The notes under the pieces were generated by a model. That model did not search any database. It saw only the letters and a program-made list of their open reading frames with translations, and was not told the DNA's origin. A stretch of 40,946 bases of DNA from JBBRCE01 sp038205115 (lineage in GTDB: Bacteria; Planctomycetota; Planctomycetia; Pirellulales; JBBRCE01): positions 1 to 40,946 of the forward strand of contig JBBRCE010000045.1 in the NCBI GenBank assembly GCA_038205115.1, read 5' to 3'. Position 1 is the first letter of the stretch; every line of letters starts with the position of its first letter. The translations under genes were made by a program, and so were the position numbers. Positions 7,487-16,587 of the stretch are shown in pieces.

Positions 7487-7723
7487 ATGCAAGGCGGAAA
7501 TCTCGATCTGGTCAGTCCGACAAATCCGGAACCGGCCACGCCAGCGCCGCGGGGTGGACGCAAATTCTTAGGCATTCATTATGCGTGCTGCGATGTTTAC
7601 AGCCGCATTTATATTGCCACGGCCGGCAGTCATTACTCGGGACGCTGCCCGAAGTGCCGGCAAGAAGTGATCGTCAACATCGGCGGCGACGGCAGCAGCA
7701 GTCGGTTTTTTACGGCCGGTTAG
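7487..7723 (+). CDS. Small conserved protein with a cysteine-pair motif
   Basis: A 78-residue protein. A short proline-rich N-terminus leads into GRKFLGIHYACCDVYSRIYI and then SGRCPKCRQEVIVNIG, ending SSSRFFTAG. The CC...CPKC spacing suggests a small zinc-binding ribbon. The type is familiar from planctomycete genomes, but no function is known to me. It starts at ATG 7487 and is followed 14 bp later by the next gene, so the two are probably co-transcribed. Confidence 0.8.
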   Translation: MQGGNLDLVSPTNPEPATPAPRGGRKFLGIHYACCDVYSRIYIATAGSHYSGRCPKCRQEVIVNIGGDGSSSRFFTAG

Positions 7724-7737
7724 ATCGGTGGCGCACT

Positions 7738-8220
7738 ATGGACTACGAAATTCAACGCTCCACCCGGCACTGTGCGCAAAGCGGTCGCGAACTGCGCCCC
7801 GGCGAGACGTTTTATTCGCTGCTGACGCGCCAAGGCGCCGAGTTGCAGCGGCAGGATTTTGCCGCCGATGCCTGGCAGGGTCCGCCAGAAACGGCCATCG
7901 CCTGGTGGAAGTCGCAAGTGCCGCTAGCCGAAGCCGGCAAACCGAAACTCGCGCCCAACGATGCGATGCTCGATCTGTTCGATCAATTGCTGGACGTGCC
8001 TGACAAGCAGGACATGCGCTACGTGCTGGCGCTGCTCCTGACGCGACGCCGCGCGTTGCGGTTGGAAGAAACCGAACAAACGCCGCAGGGCGAAACGATG
8101 ATTTTGTTTTGCCCAAGTCGCGAGGTGGAATATCGCGTGACGGTTTTGCTGCCCGACGACACGCGGGCCGCGGAAATTCAAACCGAGCTTGGTCATTTGT
8201 TATTTGCCGAAGTGACGTAA
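7738..8220 (+). CDS. Conserved protein of unknown function
   Basis: A 160-residue soluble protein. The N-terminus reads MDYEIQRSTRHCAQSGRELR, followed by PGETFYSLL and AIAWWKSQVP. The centre has a leucine-rich helical stretch (MRYVLALLLTRRRALRLEE). It resembles small planctomycete proteins whose N-terminal C...G.....F motif suggests a metal or cofactor site, but that is inference. ATG 7738 is chosen because the longer open frame upstream overlaps the preceding gene and is arginine-rich. It is probably in one operon with the preceding small protein and the following lipoprotein. Confidence 0.85.
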   Translation: MDYEIQRSTRHCAQSGRELRPGETFYSLLTRQGAELQRQDFAADAWQGPPETAIAWWKSQVPLAEAGKPKLAPNDAMLDLFDQLLDVPDKQDMRYVLALLLTRRRALRLEETEQTPQGETMILFCPSREVEYRVTVLLPDDTRAAEIQTELGHLLFAEVT

Positions 8221-8260
8221 AGACAGCGTCCTGATTTCAATTTCTGATGTGGCACCGCCT

Positions 8261-9151
8261 ATGAACGGCTCGTCAAATTCGCAACGTCTGCTTCGCCCGG
8301 CCGGTTGGCTGGCGACGACTCTGCTGCTGTTCTGCACGACGGGCGCCAGTTGTCCGCAAATGTTGCAACAATATACGCAGCCAGCGCCGCGGGTGTTGCC
8401 GCCGCAACCTTCGCTGGAGCAAGTCATCACTGCGGTCAACACCAACAGCGATAAAATCCGCTCGCTCAATGCGCCGCAAGGCTCGATCAGCGTCGCGGGT
8501 TTTCCGAGCTTGCGGGCAAAAATCGCCATGCAGCAGCCCAACGGTTTTCGGCTGCAAGCGTCGACATCGCTGACTGGCGAAGAGCTCGATCTGGGCAGCA
8601 ACGACCAAATCTTTTGGCTTTGGATTCGCCGCAATCAGCCGCCGGCGTTTTATTTTTGCCGGCACGATCAATTTGCATCGAGCGCCGCGCGACAGATTTT
8701 TCCGGTCGAACCGCGCTGGCTAAACGAGGCGCTAGGCGTAGTGCATTTCGATCCGTCCGGCAAACACTCGGGCCCCACGGTTCGACCGGCCGGCGGTTTG
8801 GAAGTCGTCACCAAATTCATGAGCAACAACGTCGAACTCACCAAAGTCACCATCATCGACGAGGCGCGGGCCTGGGTGCTGGAGCAGCATCTTTACGATC
8901 CGCAAAACCAGCGATTAGCCACCGCCATCACCAATCAGTATCGTCGCGACTCACTCAGCGGCGCCTACGTGCCGCGCCATGTCGAGATTCAATGGCCGCC
9001 GGCCGGCATGACGATGAAACTCGATCTGGGCGAAGTGCAGGTGAATACCGTGGACGAAACGGGTAAACTGTTCATCAAACCAGAAATCGCCGGCTATCAA
9101 AACGTGGACCTCGCCGACCCAAACATCCACTTCGGTCCCCCGCCGCGCTAA
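8261..9151 (+). CDS. Putative lipoprotein
   Basis: A 296-residue protein with an N-terminal hydrophobic segment (GWLATTLLLFCTTGASC) whose C-terminal end could act as a lipobox, giving Cys at residue 31. The remainder has alternating strands (SISVAGFPSLRAKIAMQQPN, then GFRLQASTSLTGEELDLGSN). This recalls LolA/LolB-like or DUF4292-type beta folds, but that is a weak impression. A GTG start at 8249 would add four residues; ATG 8261 is preferred. It ends 64 bp before bioD. Function is unknown; location is probably the periplasmic face of a membrane. Confidence 0.75.
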   Translation: MNGSSNSQRLLRPAGWLATTLLLFCTTGASCPQMLQQYTQPAPRVLPPQPSLEQVITAVNTNSDKIRSLNAPQGSISVAGFPSLRAKIAMQQPNGFRLQASTSLTGEELDLGSNDQIFWLWIRRNQPPAFYFCRHDQFASSAARQIFPVEPRWLNEALGVVHFDPSGKHSGPTVRPAGGLEVVTKFMSNNVELTKVTIIDEARAWVLEQHLYDPQNQRLATAITNQYRRDSLSGAYVPRHVEIQWPPAGMTMKLDLGEVQVNTVDETGKLFIKPEIAGYQNVDLADPNIHFGPPPR

Positions 9152-9215
9152 CGCGCCGCAACTTTTTGCTCGCCACCTCCGCCCCTCTCTTCCCCTCGCC
9201 CCCTTCCTCCGCTCA

Positions 9216-9896
9216 ATGCCCGGCCTGTTTATCACCGGTACCGATACCAACGTCGGCAAAACGCACGTGGCCGGAATGATTGCCGCCGCATTGGTCGCTG
9301 CCGGCAAAAAGGTGGGAGTGTACAAACCTGCGGCCAGTGGCTGCCGCAGCGAGCATGGGCGGCTGATCTCCGACGACGCCGTGGCGCTGTGGCGGGCGGC
9401 CGGCCAACCGGGCGAGTTGACGATTGTCTGCCCGCAGTGTTTTGCCGCGCCGCTGGCGCCCCATTTGGCGGCCGTCGCGGAAGGCAAACGGATCGACGCG
9501 CACCTGCTGCGGACCGGCGTGGAATACTGGCGCAGCCGCTCGGAGATTGTCATTGTTGAAGGCGCGGGCGGTTTGATGTCGCCGTTGGGCGACGACGAGT
9601 ACGTGGCCGATCTGGCCGATGAGCTGGGCTATCCGCTGATTGTGGTGGCCGAAAATCGCGTCGGGGCCATCAATCAGGCGCTGCAGACTTTGATTGTGGC
9701 GATGACCTTTCGCAACGGCTTGAATGTGGCCGGCGTGGTCTTGAATCAAACGCGGCCGCTGCCGGACGATCCGAGCATCAGCAGCAATCTGGCAGAACTC
9801 CGCGCCCGCGCATTGCCGCCCGTGCTCGGCGAAGTTGCCTACGGCGAACGCCAGTTTCGCCAGCCAATCGATTGGTACGCGCTGGCTGGCGGCTAA
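9216..9896 (+). CDS. bioD: ATP-dependent dethiobiotin synthetase
   Basis: BioD closes the ureido ring of dethiobiotin from diaminopelargonate, CO2 and ATP, the penultimate step of biotin synthesis. The 226-residue protein begins MPGLFITGTDTNVGKTHVAG, which contains the BioD P-loop GTDTNVGKT. It then shows KPAASGC, the EGAGGLMSPL nucleotide/substrate loop and VGAINQALQT. Length fits the family. No other biotin gene lies in the window, so the pathway is scattered or encoded elsewhere. The start at ATG 9216 places the P-loop correctly. Confidence 0.95.
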   Translation: MPGLFITGTDTNVGKTHVAGMIAAALVAAGKKVGVYKPAASGCRSEHGRLISDDAVALWRAAGQPGELTIVCPQCFAAPLAPHLAAVAEGKRIDAHLLRTGVEYWRSRSEIVIVEGAGGLMSPLGDDEYVADLADELGYPLIVVAENRVGAINQALQTLIVAMTFRNGLNVAGVVLNQTRPLPDDPSISSNLAELRARALPPVLGEVAYGERQFRQPIDWYALAGG

Positions 9897-9992
9897 CCAA
9901 CGCAGGCACTCTGCTGGACGCCTGGAATTTCGTTTGTTACTCTAGGCGTACGACAAACGGGCGAACGACGGATCCTTTGAGGGCGGAAGTTC

Positions 9993-10496
9993 ATGAATGC
10001 GGTGGTCAAACAGTCAATTGCCGGCGTGGCGCCGCCCGAAACGAGCGAAGTCACCACGATGATCGTCTGGCCGTCCATTGCCAATTCGCCAATGGGCCGG
10101 CTGATGGGCCGGCTGTTTGCCCTGGGCGATCCGGATAGCGCGTTTCGGTTGGGCAAGCTGTTTATGCTGCCCGCCATTCCGATTGCCATGGCGTTGTACT
10201 TCAAAAATGTGGCGCCAATCGTTGGCCAACGCTATCGTTTGACGAATCGCCGCGTGGTCATTTTGAATGGCATGTCGGGCGTCGACGGCCAATTCGTCGA
10301 TCTGGACCGCTTCGACGCCATCGATTTGGACATCTTGCCCGGCCAGGCATGGTATCATGCCGGCGACCTGGTGTTCCGTCGCGGCCCGATCGAAGTGCTG
10401 CGACTGCGGGGCGTCTCGCGTCCGGAAACGTTTCGGCAGGTCTGCATGAAAGCGCACCAGTCGTTTGTAGGCGTCAAGAAAAGTCACCACGCCTAA
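9993..10496 (+). CDS. PH-domain-like membrane protein
   Basis: A 167-residue protein. A single hydrophobic segment (LFMLPAIPIAMALYF) is followed by GQRYRLTNRRVVILNGMSG, a signature of bacterial PH (bPH2/YdbS-like) domains in which a membrane anchor leads into a small beta domain. The C-terminus holds the remaining strands and helix (VLRLRGVSRPETFRQVCMKA). It lies 54 bp upstream of the MoxR ATPase gene on the same strand. The function of such proteins in planctomycetes is not known to me. Confidence 0.75.
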   Translation: MNAVVKQSIAGVAPPETSEVTTMIVWPSIANSPMGRLMGRLFALGDPDSAFRLGKLFMLPAIPIAMALYFKNVAPIVGQRYRLTNRRVVILNGMSGVDGQFVDLDRFDAIDLDILPGQAWYHAGDLVFRRGPIEVLRLRGVSRPETFRQVCMKAHQSFVGVKKSHHA

Positions 10497-10550
10497 GCTG
10501 AGCCGCCAGGGCTGTTGCCCGCCTCATCGCCACTTCGTCAGCGGATCAGC

Positions 10551-11492
10551 ATGTCGATCGAAAGCCAAAAACGGGTGGCCGAACTCGAGGCGAATATCGC
10601 CCAGGTGGTGCTCGGTAAGCCCGAAGTCGTGCGGTTGTGCGTCGTGGCGCTGTTGGCTGGCGAACATTTGCTGCTGGAGGATGTGCCCGGCGTGGGCAAA
10701 ACGCTGATCGGTAAGGCGCTGGCCAAAAGTGTCAGCGGTGACTTTTGCCGCATCCAGTTTACGCCGGATTTGTTGCCCAGCGATATTCTCGGCAGCAGCA
10801 TGTACAACAACCGCACCAACGAGTTTGTGTACAGCCGCGGGCCAATCTTTGCCAACGTGGTGCTGGCCGACGAAATCAACCGCACCACGCCGCGCACGCA
10901 AAGCGCGCTGCTCGAAGCCATGAGCGATCGCCAGGTTTCCGTCGATGGCCACACGCATCCGTTGCCACAGCCGTTCATGGTGATCGCCACACAAAATCCT
11001 TACGAGTTCGAAGGCACCTATCCGCTGCCGGAAAGTCAGTTGGATCGATTTTTGATGCGAATCTCGATTGGCTATCCCAGCCGGGCCGACGAAATTCGCG
11101 TGCTCACCAGCCATCGCAGCGGCGAACCAGTGGATCAGCTTGCGCCGGTGCTCAACAGTCAGCAGATCATTCAATTGCAACAGGCGGTCCGAGAGGTGGC
11201 CATGGAAGCCTCGCTGCACGACTACCTGCTGGACGTGGTGCATGCCACGCGCGATTCGGCCGAGTTGCAGGTGGGCGCGAGTACGCGCGGTGCGCTCTGC
11301 CTGTACCGCGCCGCGCAAGCTTTGGCATTTGTCGAAAACCGCAACTTCGTGACGCCCGACGATCTCAAGCGACTGGCGGTGCCGGTACTGGCGCATCGAG
11401 TGATTCTCCGCGGATTGCCGTCGGGCAGTTCGCGCGACGCCAGCGAAACTCTGCTGCAGCGACTGGTGGACGAAGTACGTCCGCCGATTTAG
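10551..11492 (+). CDS. MoxR-family AAA+ ATPase
   Basis: A 313-residue ATPase. The Walker A region reads LLLEDVPGVGKT (residues 40-51) and the Walker B region VVLADEINRTTPRTQSALLE. Sensor and arginine-finger regions follow (VIATQNPYEFEGTYPLPE, then SQLDRFLMR), as is typical of MoxR/RavA-class chaperone ATPases that help assemble or activate other proteins. The C-terminal lid domain is present. Such genes are usually followed by a DUF58 gene and often von Willebrand-domain genes; here the next gene is an unrelated acyltransferase on the other strand. The start is ATG 10551; the in-frame ATG at 10515 has no better support. Confidence 0.95.
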   Translation: MSIESQKRVAELEANIAQVVLGKPEVVRLCVVALLAGEHLLLEDVPGVGKTLIGKALAKSVSGDFCRIQFTPDLLPSDILGSSMYNNRTNEFVYSRGPIFANVVLADEINRTTPRTQSALLEAMSDRQVSVDGHTHPLPQPFMVIATQNPYEFEGTYPLPESQLDRFLMRISIGYPSRADEIRVLTSHRSGEPVDQLAPVLNSQQIIQLQQAVREVAMEASLHDYLLDVVHATRDSAELQVGASTRGALCLYRAAQALAFVENRNFVTPDDLKRLAVPVLAHRVILRGLPSGSSRDASETLLQRLVDEVRPPI

Positions 11493-11602
11493 GAATCGAC
11501 TGTCGCAGTCTTCTCGCCAGCGCATACCTCATCCGCTTTCCGCCAGAATATGCTGTCCCGCGGAATATGTGCTTGCGAACGCTCCGGGCAAGTCCGGGCG
11601 GA

Positions 11603-12823
11603 TCATGCCGCGCGGCGATATTCCGGTGCCGGCTGAAATTTTCGTACGTCCAGCGGCGGCTGATCGGTCGGTCCGCTGGGCACGACGGCGAACCTGCGTT
11701 TGGCGTTCAAAAACGGCAGCTCAAACAGGTAGTAAGAACCGGTTGCGACGGCGACCGATAGCCCCGCGAGTAGCGCCAACAGCGCCATGTTTTGCAGCAA
11801 ATGCACGTCGCCGGCAGCGTTCAGGCGTTTGAGCCATTGCAACGCCAAAAACATCACCGGCACATGGTACATGTAAACGCCGTAAGAAATTCTGCCCACG
11901 AACCGATAAATCGGGCGGTCCAAGCGAACGATCGGCCGCGGATTGCAGCCCAGTGTCACGATCAGTGCGGCGTACAACCCCGCCAGTGCCAGTTCCGAGC
12001 CGATACCAACGCTGCCGAAAAACGCCACGTGAATTCCCATCAGCGTCAGCACAATCGCGCCGCTCGCACGCCGGTGAGCAATTCTGCTCACAACTTCTCG
12101 ATGACGAAACACCAGCCAAGCGGCCAGCGCGCCCACCGCCATGCTTTCTAATCGCGTCAGTCTGAGCCAGATAACCATGCCGTCGAGCCACCAATTCCAG
12201 CCGGGCGGATGCACGGCTTGAAACTTGGCCAGTGCGAGCAGCAGGACGACCTTCGTGGTGATTACGGCGACGGCCACCTGCGGCACGCGCCGCCCAAACC
12301 ACTTCATCAGGTTGGGCCAGATCAAATAAAACTGTTCTTCCACGCCAATCGACCACAAGTGTGCCACCGGAATGGCAGCCGGCAAAAACGATAACGCAAC
12401 GTTGGCCATCATTGCCGCAAACAGCAGAACCTTACTACTCCATTGTGCGTCGGGCTGAATGTAGGGGTAATGCTGGTAGCCCAGCACGGCCGGCAATCCG
12501 ATGAAACCGATGGCCATCAACAGGTAATACAACGGCCAAATTCGCAATATGCGGCGCAAATAGAATTTTCCGACGTCGATGCCGCCGGTTTGACGCTGCT
12601 CGGTCAGCAGTAAAAACGTGATCAAAAAACCGCTCAGCACAAAAAACAGCGTGACCGAATCCGCGCCCGTCGGAATCAATCGCTTCAGTACGCCAAACAG
12701 GCCACTAACCGGTTTAAAACCCAGCAGGATTTGCAGTTGTTCGGCATGGACGATCAGCACGGAAACGGCAGCGTAAGCCCGGATGGCGTCCAAGCCCGGA
12801 AAGTAAATGCGCTGGTTTGCCAT
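11603..12823 (-). CDS. Acyltransferase-3 (OafA/YrhL-like) membrane protein
   Basis: A 406-residue polytopic protein with about ten hydrophobic segments. The start contains FPGLDAIRAYAAVSVLIVHA, the conserved first helix of acyltransferase-3 proteins including the functional histidine. It continues with SVTLFFVLSGFLITFLLL and LWSIGVEEQFYLIWP, both hallmark blocks. These enzymes acylate sugars of exported polysaccharides or glycolipids at the cytoplasmic membrane. No C-terminal SGNH domain is present. It is unlinked to other polysaccharide genes, so the acceptor is unknown. Confidence 0.93.
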   Translation of the reverse strand: MANQRIYFPGLDAIRAYAAVSVLIVHAEQLQILLGFKPVSGLFGVLKRLIPTGADSVTLFFVLSGFLITFLLLTEQRQTGGIDVGKFYLRRILRIWPLYYLLMAIGFIGLPAVLGYQHYPYIQPDAQWSSKVLLFAAMMANVALSFLPAAIPVAHLWSIGVEEQFYLIWPNLMKWFGRRVPQVAVAVITTKVVLLLALAKFQAVHPPGWNWWLDGMVIWLRLTRLESMAVGALAAWLVFRHREVVSRIAHRRASGAIVLTLMGIHVAFFGSVGIGSELALAGLYAALIVTLGCNPRPIVRLDRPIYRFVGRISYGVYMYHVPVMFLALQWLKRLNAAGDVHLLQNMALLALLAGLSVAVATGSYYLFELPFLNAKRRFAVVPSGPTDQPPLDVRKFQPAPEYRRAA

Positions 12824-13219
12824 ACGATTTTTGCCGCGACCTGCCGCAGTTCAATGCACCGCGCGCAACGGCGCGGAAAAAAATGACGTTTGCCACTGTC
12901 GGGAAGATCGGTCTGTTGATAGCAGCCGCAATACCGACGGCCGAAATCAGACACCGGCAGCGATTCGCTCGATCATGCCGATGGCGTGACGGCTGAGTTT
13001 GAATCGGCAGGGCGCGTTTAATCTCAATCTGACGTCCATTGGTTTGCCATCGCAAAACCTGCACGCGATCTTTCGTATTGGCGAAGACGCGGTTGCCTGA
13101 GCGCCCACTTATAGACGTCTACCGCGCTGTGCCGTTAGAATTTCGGAGCATTCGAAAATCTGCCCCTCACGGTCGGCGGCGCCGGAAGCTTCTTGAAATA
13201 TCAACGCTCGAGGAACAGC
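12824..13219. other. Intergenic region
   Basis: About 396 bp between the divergent acyltransferase and kinase-isomerase genes. Short open frames exist on both strands, but their composition is poor and none has a binding site. No RNA gene or terminator was recognised. Promoters for the two flanking genes are expected here. Confidence 0.5.
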
Positions 13220-15577
13220 ATGAAGATTTTGGTCATCGACATCGGCGGCACGCACGTCAAACTGCTGGTTTCTGGCCAGAGCGAGCCGCGAAAGTTCGTT
13301 TCCGGTCCGACGCTCACGCCCGATAAACTCATGCAAGGCGTGGCGGAAGCCACGACCGATTGGCCATTTGAGGCGGTCAGCATCGGTTTTCCGTCGCCCG
13401 TACATCGCGGCCGGCTGGTTTGCGAACCGGCGAATCTCGGCGCCGGCTGGGTGAACTTCGATTTTGCCGCCGCCTTCGGCAAACCGGTTACGCTGGTCAA
13501 CGACGCCGCCATGCAGGCGCTGGGCAGTTATGATGGCGGCCGCATGCTGTTTCTCGGTCTGGGCACGGGCCTTGGCTCGGCCATGATTGTCGATGGCGTG
13601 CTCGAACCGCTGGAATTGGCGCACCTGCCCTACCGCCACAAAACCTACGAAGATTACATCGGCGCCCGCGGCTATAACCATTTTGGCAAGAAGCATTGGC
13701 GGCATCTGGTGTTCGATGTGGTCGCCCGGTTGCAGTCCGCGTTGCAGGCCGAATATGTGGTGCTCGGCGGCGGCAACGTCAAGAAGATCAAAACGCTGCC
13801 CGAAAATGTCCGCCGCGGCGATAACGACAACGCCTTCATCGGCGGCTTCCGGCTGTGGGATGAAAACCACCCGCGTACCGAACAATCGGCCAGCATCGTT
13901 GCGCCCGCCAAGGAACATCCGGAGTCCAAGCGCCAGCCCTTGTCTTCCTCGGCCGGCACGCAACTCAGCCGCAATCCGGCCTGGCAAGCGCTCGCGGCGC
14001 ACTATGCGCAAATGCGCGACGTGCAACTTCGCGATCTGTTCGCCAAAGATCCGACCCGCGCGCAACGGATGAGCCTGGAAGCCGTCGGCCTGTTTTTGGA
14101 TTATTCGAAGAATCGCATCACCGATCAAACGCTTTCGCTGCTGCTGCAACTGGCCGAAAAATCCGGCCTCAAAGAGCGAACCGAAGCCATGTTCAGTGGG
14201 CAGAAGATCAACATCACCGAAAAACGGGCCGTGCTGCACACTGCCCTGCGTGCGCCGCGCGATGCTGTGATTACCGTTGATGGCGAAAATGTCGTTCCGG
14301 CCGTACACGCTGTGCTGGATAAAATGTCGGCCTTCTGCGAGCGCGTCCGCAGCGGTGCCTGGAAAGGGCAGACCGGCAAAGTCATTCGCAACGTAGTCAA
14401 CATCGGCATCGGCGGTTCGGACTTGGGGCCGGTGATGGCCTACGACGCGCTACGCCATTACGCCCGTCGCGACATGACGTTTCGGTTCGTTTCCAACATT
14501 GACGGTTCGGATATTTCCGAAGCGATTCACGACCTCGATCCGGCCGAAACGCTGTTTGTAATCTCTTCGAAGACGTTTACCACCATCGAAACCCTGACCA
14601 ACGCCGGCACCGCCAAAGACTGGCTGCTCAAAGCATTGGGCGACCCGGCCGCCGTGGCCAAACACTTTGTGGCCGTCTCCACCAACGGCGCTGAGGTGAG
14701 CAAGTTCGGCATCGATACCGCCAATATGTTCGGCTTTTGGGATTGGGTCGGCGGCCGCTATTCGTTCGACTCGGCGATCGGTCTGTCGCTGATGCTGGCC
14801 ATCGGTCCCGCGCCGTTTTGCGAAATGCTGGCCGGTTTTCACGAAATGGATCAGCATTTTCGCCACACGCCGCTGGACAAAAACCTGCCTGTGCTGCTGG
14901 CCCTGCTGGGCATCTGGTACAACAATTTTTTCGACGCTCAAACGCTGGCCGTGCTGCCCTACGATCATTACCTCGGCCGCTTCAGCGCGTATATGCAGCA
15001 ACTCGATATGGAAAGCAACGGTAAGAGCGTGGACCTGGATGGCCACCGCGTCGATTATCAAACCGGTCCGGTTGTCTGGGGTACGCCGGGCACCAATGGG
15101 CAGCACGCCTATTACCAACTCATTCATCAAGGCACCAAGCTGATTCCCTGCGACTTCATCGGCTTCTGCCGGTCGCTGAATCCGGTGGGCGATCATCACG
15201 ATCTGCTGATGGCCAACTTTTTTGCCCAGACCGAGGCTTTGGCGTTCGGCAAAACGGCCGACGAAGTGCGGGCAGACGGCGTGGCCGAAGATCAAATTGC
15301 GCATCGCACGTTCGCAGGCAACCGCCCAACCAATACGCTGCTGATCGACCAACTGACGCCGGCCGTGCTCGGCAAACTGATTGCGTTGTACGAACACAAA
15401 GTCTTCGTGCAGGGCACCATTTGGCGCGTCAACTCGTTCGATCAGTGGGGCGTGGAACTCGGCAAAGTGCTGGCCAAACGCATCCAGCCGGAACTGGACG
15501 CCAAGGCAGAAAAGCCGCTGACGCACGACAGTTCCACAAATGCGTTGATCCAGCGATTTCGCGGATGCAAAGCGTAA
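13220..15577 (+). CDS. Fusion: ROK-type glucokinase plus glucose-6-phosphate isomerase
   Basis: One 785-residue frame encodes two consecutive glycolytic activities. Residues 1 to about 225 are a ROK-family sugar kinase resembling polyphosphate/ATP glucokinases: ILVIDIGGTHVKLLVSG (phosphate loop), LVNDAAMQALG (catalytic Asp), LGLGTGLGSAM and YVVLGGGNVKKIKTLPE. The ROK zinc motif CxCGxxGC is absent, as in polyphosphate glucokinases. After a linker of about 25 residues, residues from about 248 onward form a full-length isomerase: NIGIGGSDLGP, SSKTFTTIETLTN, GGRYSFDSAIGL (signature 1), DMESNGKS, GTNGQHAYYQLIHQG and NSFDQWGVELGK (signature 2). The product should convert glucose to fructose 6-phosphate in the cytoplasm. 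The start at ATG 13220 has GAGGA at 13210-13214. Phosphate-donor specificity cannot be read from sequence. Confidence 0.93.
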   Translation: MKILVIDIGGTHVKLLVSGQSEPRKFVSGPTLTPDKLMQGVAEATTDWPFEAVSIGFPSPVHRGRLVCEPANLGAGWVNFDFAAAFGKPVTLVNDAAMQALGSYDGGRMLFLGLGTGLGSAMIVDGVLEPLELAHLPYRHKTYEDYIGARGYNHFGKKHWRHLVFDVVARLQSALQAEYVVLGGGNVKKIKTLPENVRRGDNDNAFIGGFRLWDENHPRTEQSASIVAPAKEHPESKRQPLSSSAGTQLSRNPAWQALAAHYAQMRDVQLRDLFAKDPTRAQRMSLEAVGLFLDYSKNRITDQTLSLLLQLAEKSGLKERTEAMFSGQKINITEKRAVLHTALRAPRDAVITVDGENVVPAVHAVLDKMSAFCERVRSGAWKGQTGKVIRNVVNIGIGGSDLGPVMAYDALRHYARRDMTFRFVSNIDGSDISEAIHDLDPAETLFVISSKTFTTIETLTNAGTAKDWLLKALGDPAAVAKHFVAVSTNGAEVSKFGIDTANMFGFWDWVGGRYSFDSAIGLSLMLAIGPAPFCEMLAGFHEMDQHFRHTPLDKNLPVLLALLGIWYNNFFDAQTLAVLPYDHYLGRFSAYMQQLDMESNGKSVDLDGHRVDYQTGPVVWGTPGTNGQHAYYQLIHQGTKLIPCDFIGFCRSLNPVGDHHDLLMANFFAQTEALAFGKTADEVRADGVAEDQIAHRTFAGNRPTNTLLIDQLTPAVLGKLIALYEHKVFVQGTIWRVNSFDQWGVELGKVLAKRIQPELDAKAEKPLTHDSSTNALIQRFRGCKA

Positions 15578-15591
15578 TTGGAGTCGCCTGA

Positions 15592-16587
15592 ATGGCCAAT
15601 AATCTCACACCGCAGTATCGCAAGGCAGAAGAAGAGTATCGTCGCGCGCAGACCATCGAGGAGGAAGTGCGTTGGCTGGAGGTGATGCTCCGCGAGATGC
15701 CCAAGCACAAGGCGTCCGAAAAGCTGCAATCCGAGCTCAAGCAGAAAATCAGCCGCACTAAAAAGGAACTGGAGACCGAACGCAAAACGGTCAAGAAGGC
15801 GCCGTCGCAAGGCGTCAGCATTCCGCGGCAAGGTGCCGGCACAGCCATTATTCTCGGCGGCCCAAACGCGGGCAAAAGTCAACTGCTGGCCGCGCTGACC
15901 AACGCCAAGCCGGAGATTGCGCCCTATCCGTTTACCACCCGCACGCCGCTGCCTGGCATGATGGCCTGGGAAGACGTCTCGGTGCAGTTGGTCGACACGC
16001 CGCCGGTGACGGTCGATTTCATGGAAACCTATCTGCAGGGTCTGATCCGCGGCGCCGATCTGGTGGTGCTGCTGGTGGATTTGGACAGCGACGACGGCAT
16101 TCAGCAATTGCAAGATCTGCTCGCGCGGTTCAACGCTACGAAAACGCGGTTCGGCAAAGAAACCTACCTCGACGAAGAAGACCTCGGCCTGTCGTTCACG
16201 CAAACCATCTTAGTGCCCAATAAGATTGACCTGGAAGACGCGCCGCTGCGGTTGGAAATGCTGCGAGAGGCTTGTCCGCTGGACTATGCCGAGTTGCCCA
16301 TTTCCGCCTTGCGGGGTGATGGCCTTCCGGAGTTGCGTAGCGCCATCTATCGCGCGGTCGACGTGGTACGCTTTTACACCAAAACGCCCACCACCAAGCC
16401 GGCCATGGATCGGCCGTATACGCTTCGTCGCGGAAGTACGCTGGTGGATGCGGCCGCGCTGATTCACGAAGAGTTCGCCGAAAAGCTCAAGTACGCCCGC
16501 GCCTGGGGCAACAACATTCACGACGCTTCGGTTGTCAAAGCCGACTACGTGGTCAACGATTGCGACATCTTCGAAATTCACACGTAA
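15592..16587 (+). CDS. DRG/Obg-like GTPase with TGS domain
   Basis: A 331-residue protein. Residues 1-75 are a charged helical, probably coiled-coil region. The GTPase domain follows with G1 GGPNAGKS (89-96), a switch segment PYPFTTRTPLPGMM, G3 VDTPP and G4 NKID. The last about 80 residues (YTLRRGSTLVDAAALIHEEF, then KYARAWGNNIHDASVVKAD) form a TGS domain. This architecture matches the DRG branch of Obg-like GTPases, thought to work with ribosomes. G3 reads DTPP rather than DTPG, a variant also seen in some relatives. It begins 14 bp after the kinase-isomerase gene, so the two are probably co-transcribed. Confidence 0.9.
   Translation: MANNLTPQYRKAEEEYRRAQTIEEEVRWLEVMLREMPKHKASEKLQSELKQKISRTKKELETERKTVKKAPSQGVSIPRQGAGTAIILGGPNAGKSQLLAALTNAKPEIAPYPFTTRTPLPGMMAWEDVSVQLVDTPPVTVDFMETYLQGLIRGADLVVLLVDLDSDDGIQQLQDLLARFNATKTRFGKETYLDEEDLGLSFTQTILVPNKIDLEDAPLRLEMLREACPLDYAELPISALRGDGLPELRSAIYRAVDVVRFYTKTPTTKPAMDRPYTLRRGSTLVDAAALIHEEFAEKLKYARAWGNNIHDASVVKADYVVNDCDIFEIHT

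Noticed and set aside
6589..7575. Minus-strand open frame of 328 codons overlapping the metallophosphoesterase
   Set aside because: The overlapping frame with all metallophosphoesterase motifs is real; this one is Arg/Ala-rich and has no domain.
10524..11525. Minus-strand open frame of 333 codons opposite the MoxR gene
   Set aside because: Shadow frame with His/Gln-rich composition opposite Walker-motif-bearing codons.
13109..14308. Long open frame (399 codons) on the minus strand opposite the kinase-isomerase gene
   Set aside because: It is a shadow of the strongly motif-supported plus-strand gene. Its product is His/Arg/Gln-rich and lacks domains; high GC content makes such shadows long.
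14450..15526. Minus-strand open frame of 358 codons opposite the isomerase domain
   Set aside because: Shadow of the isomerase coding strand with biased composition and no recognisable motif.
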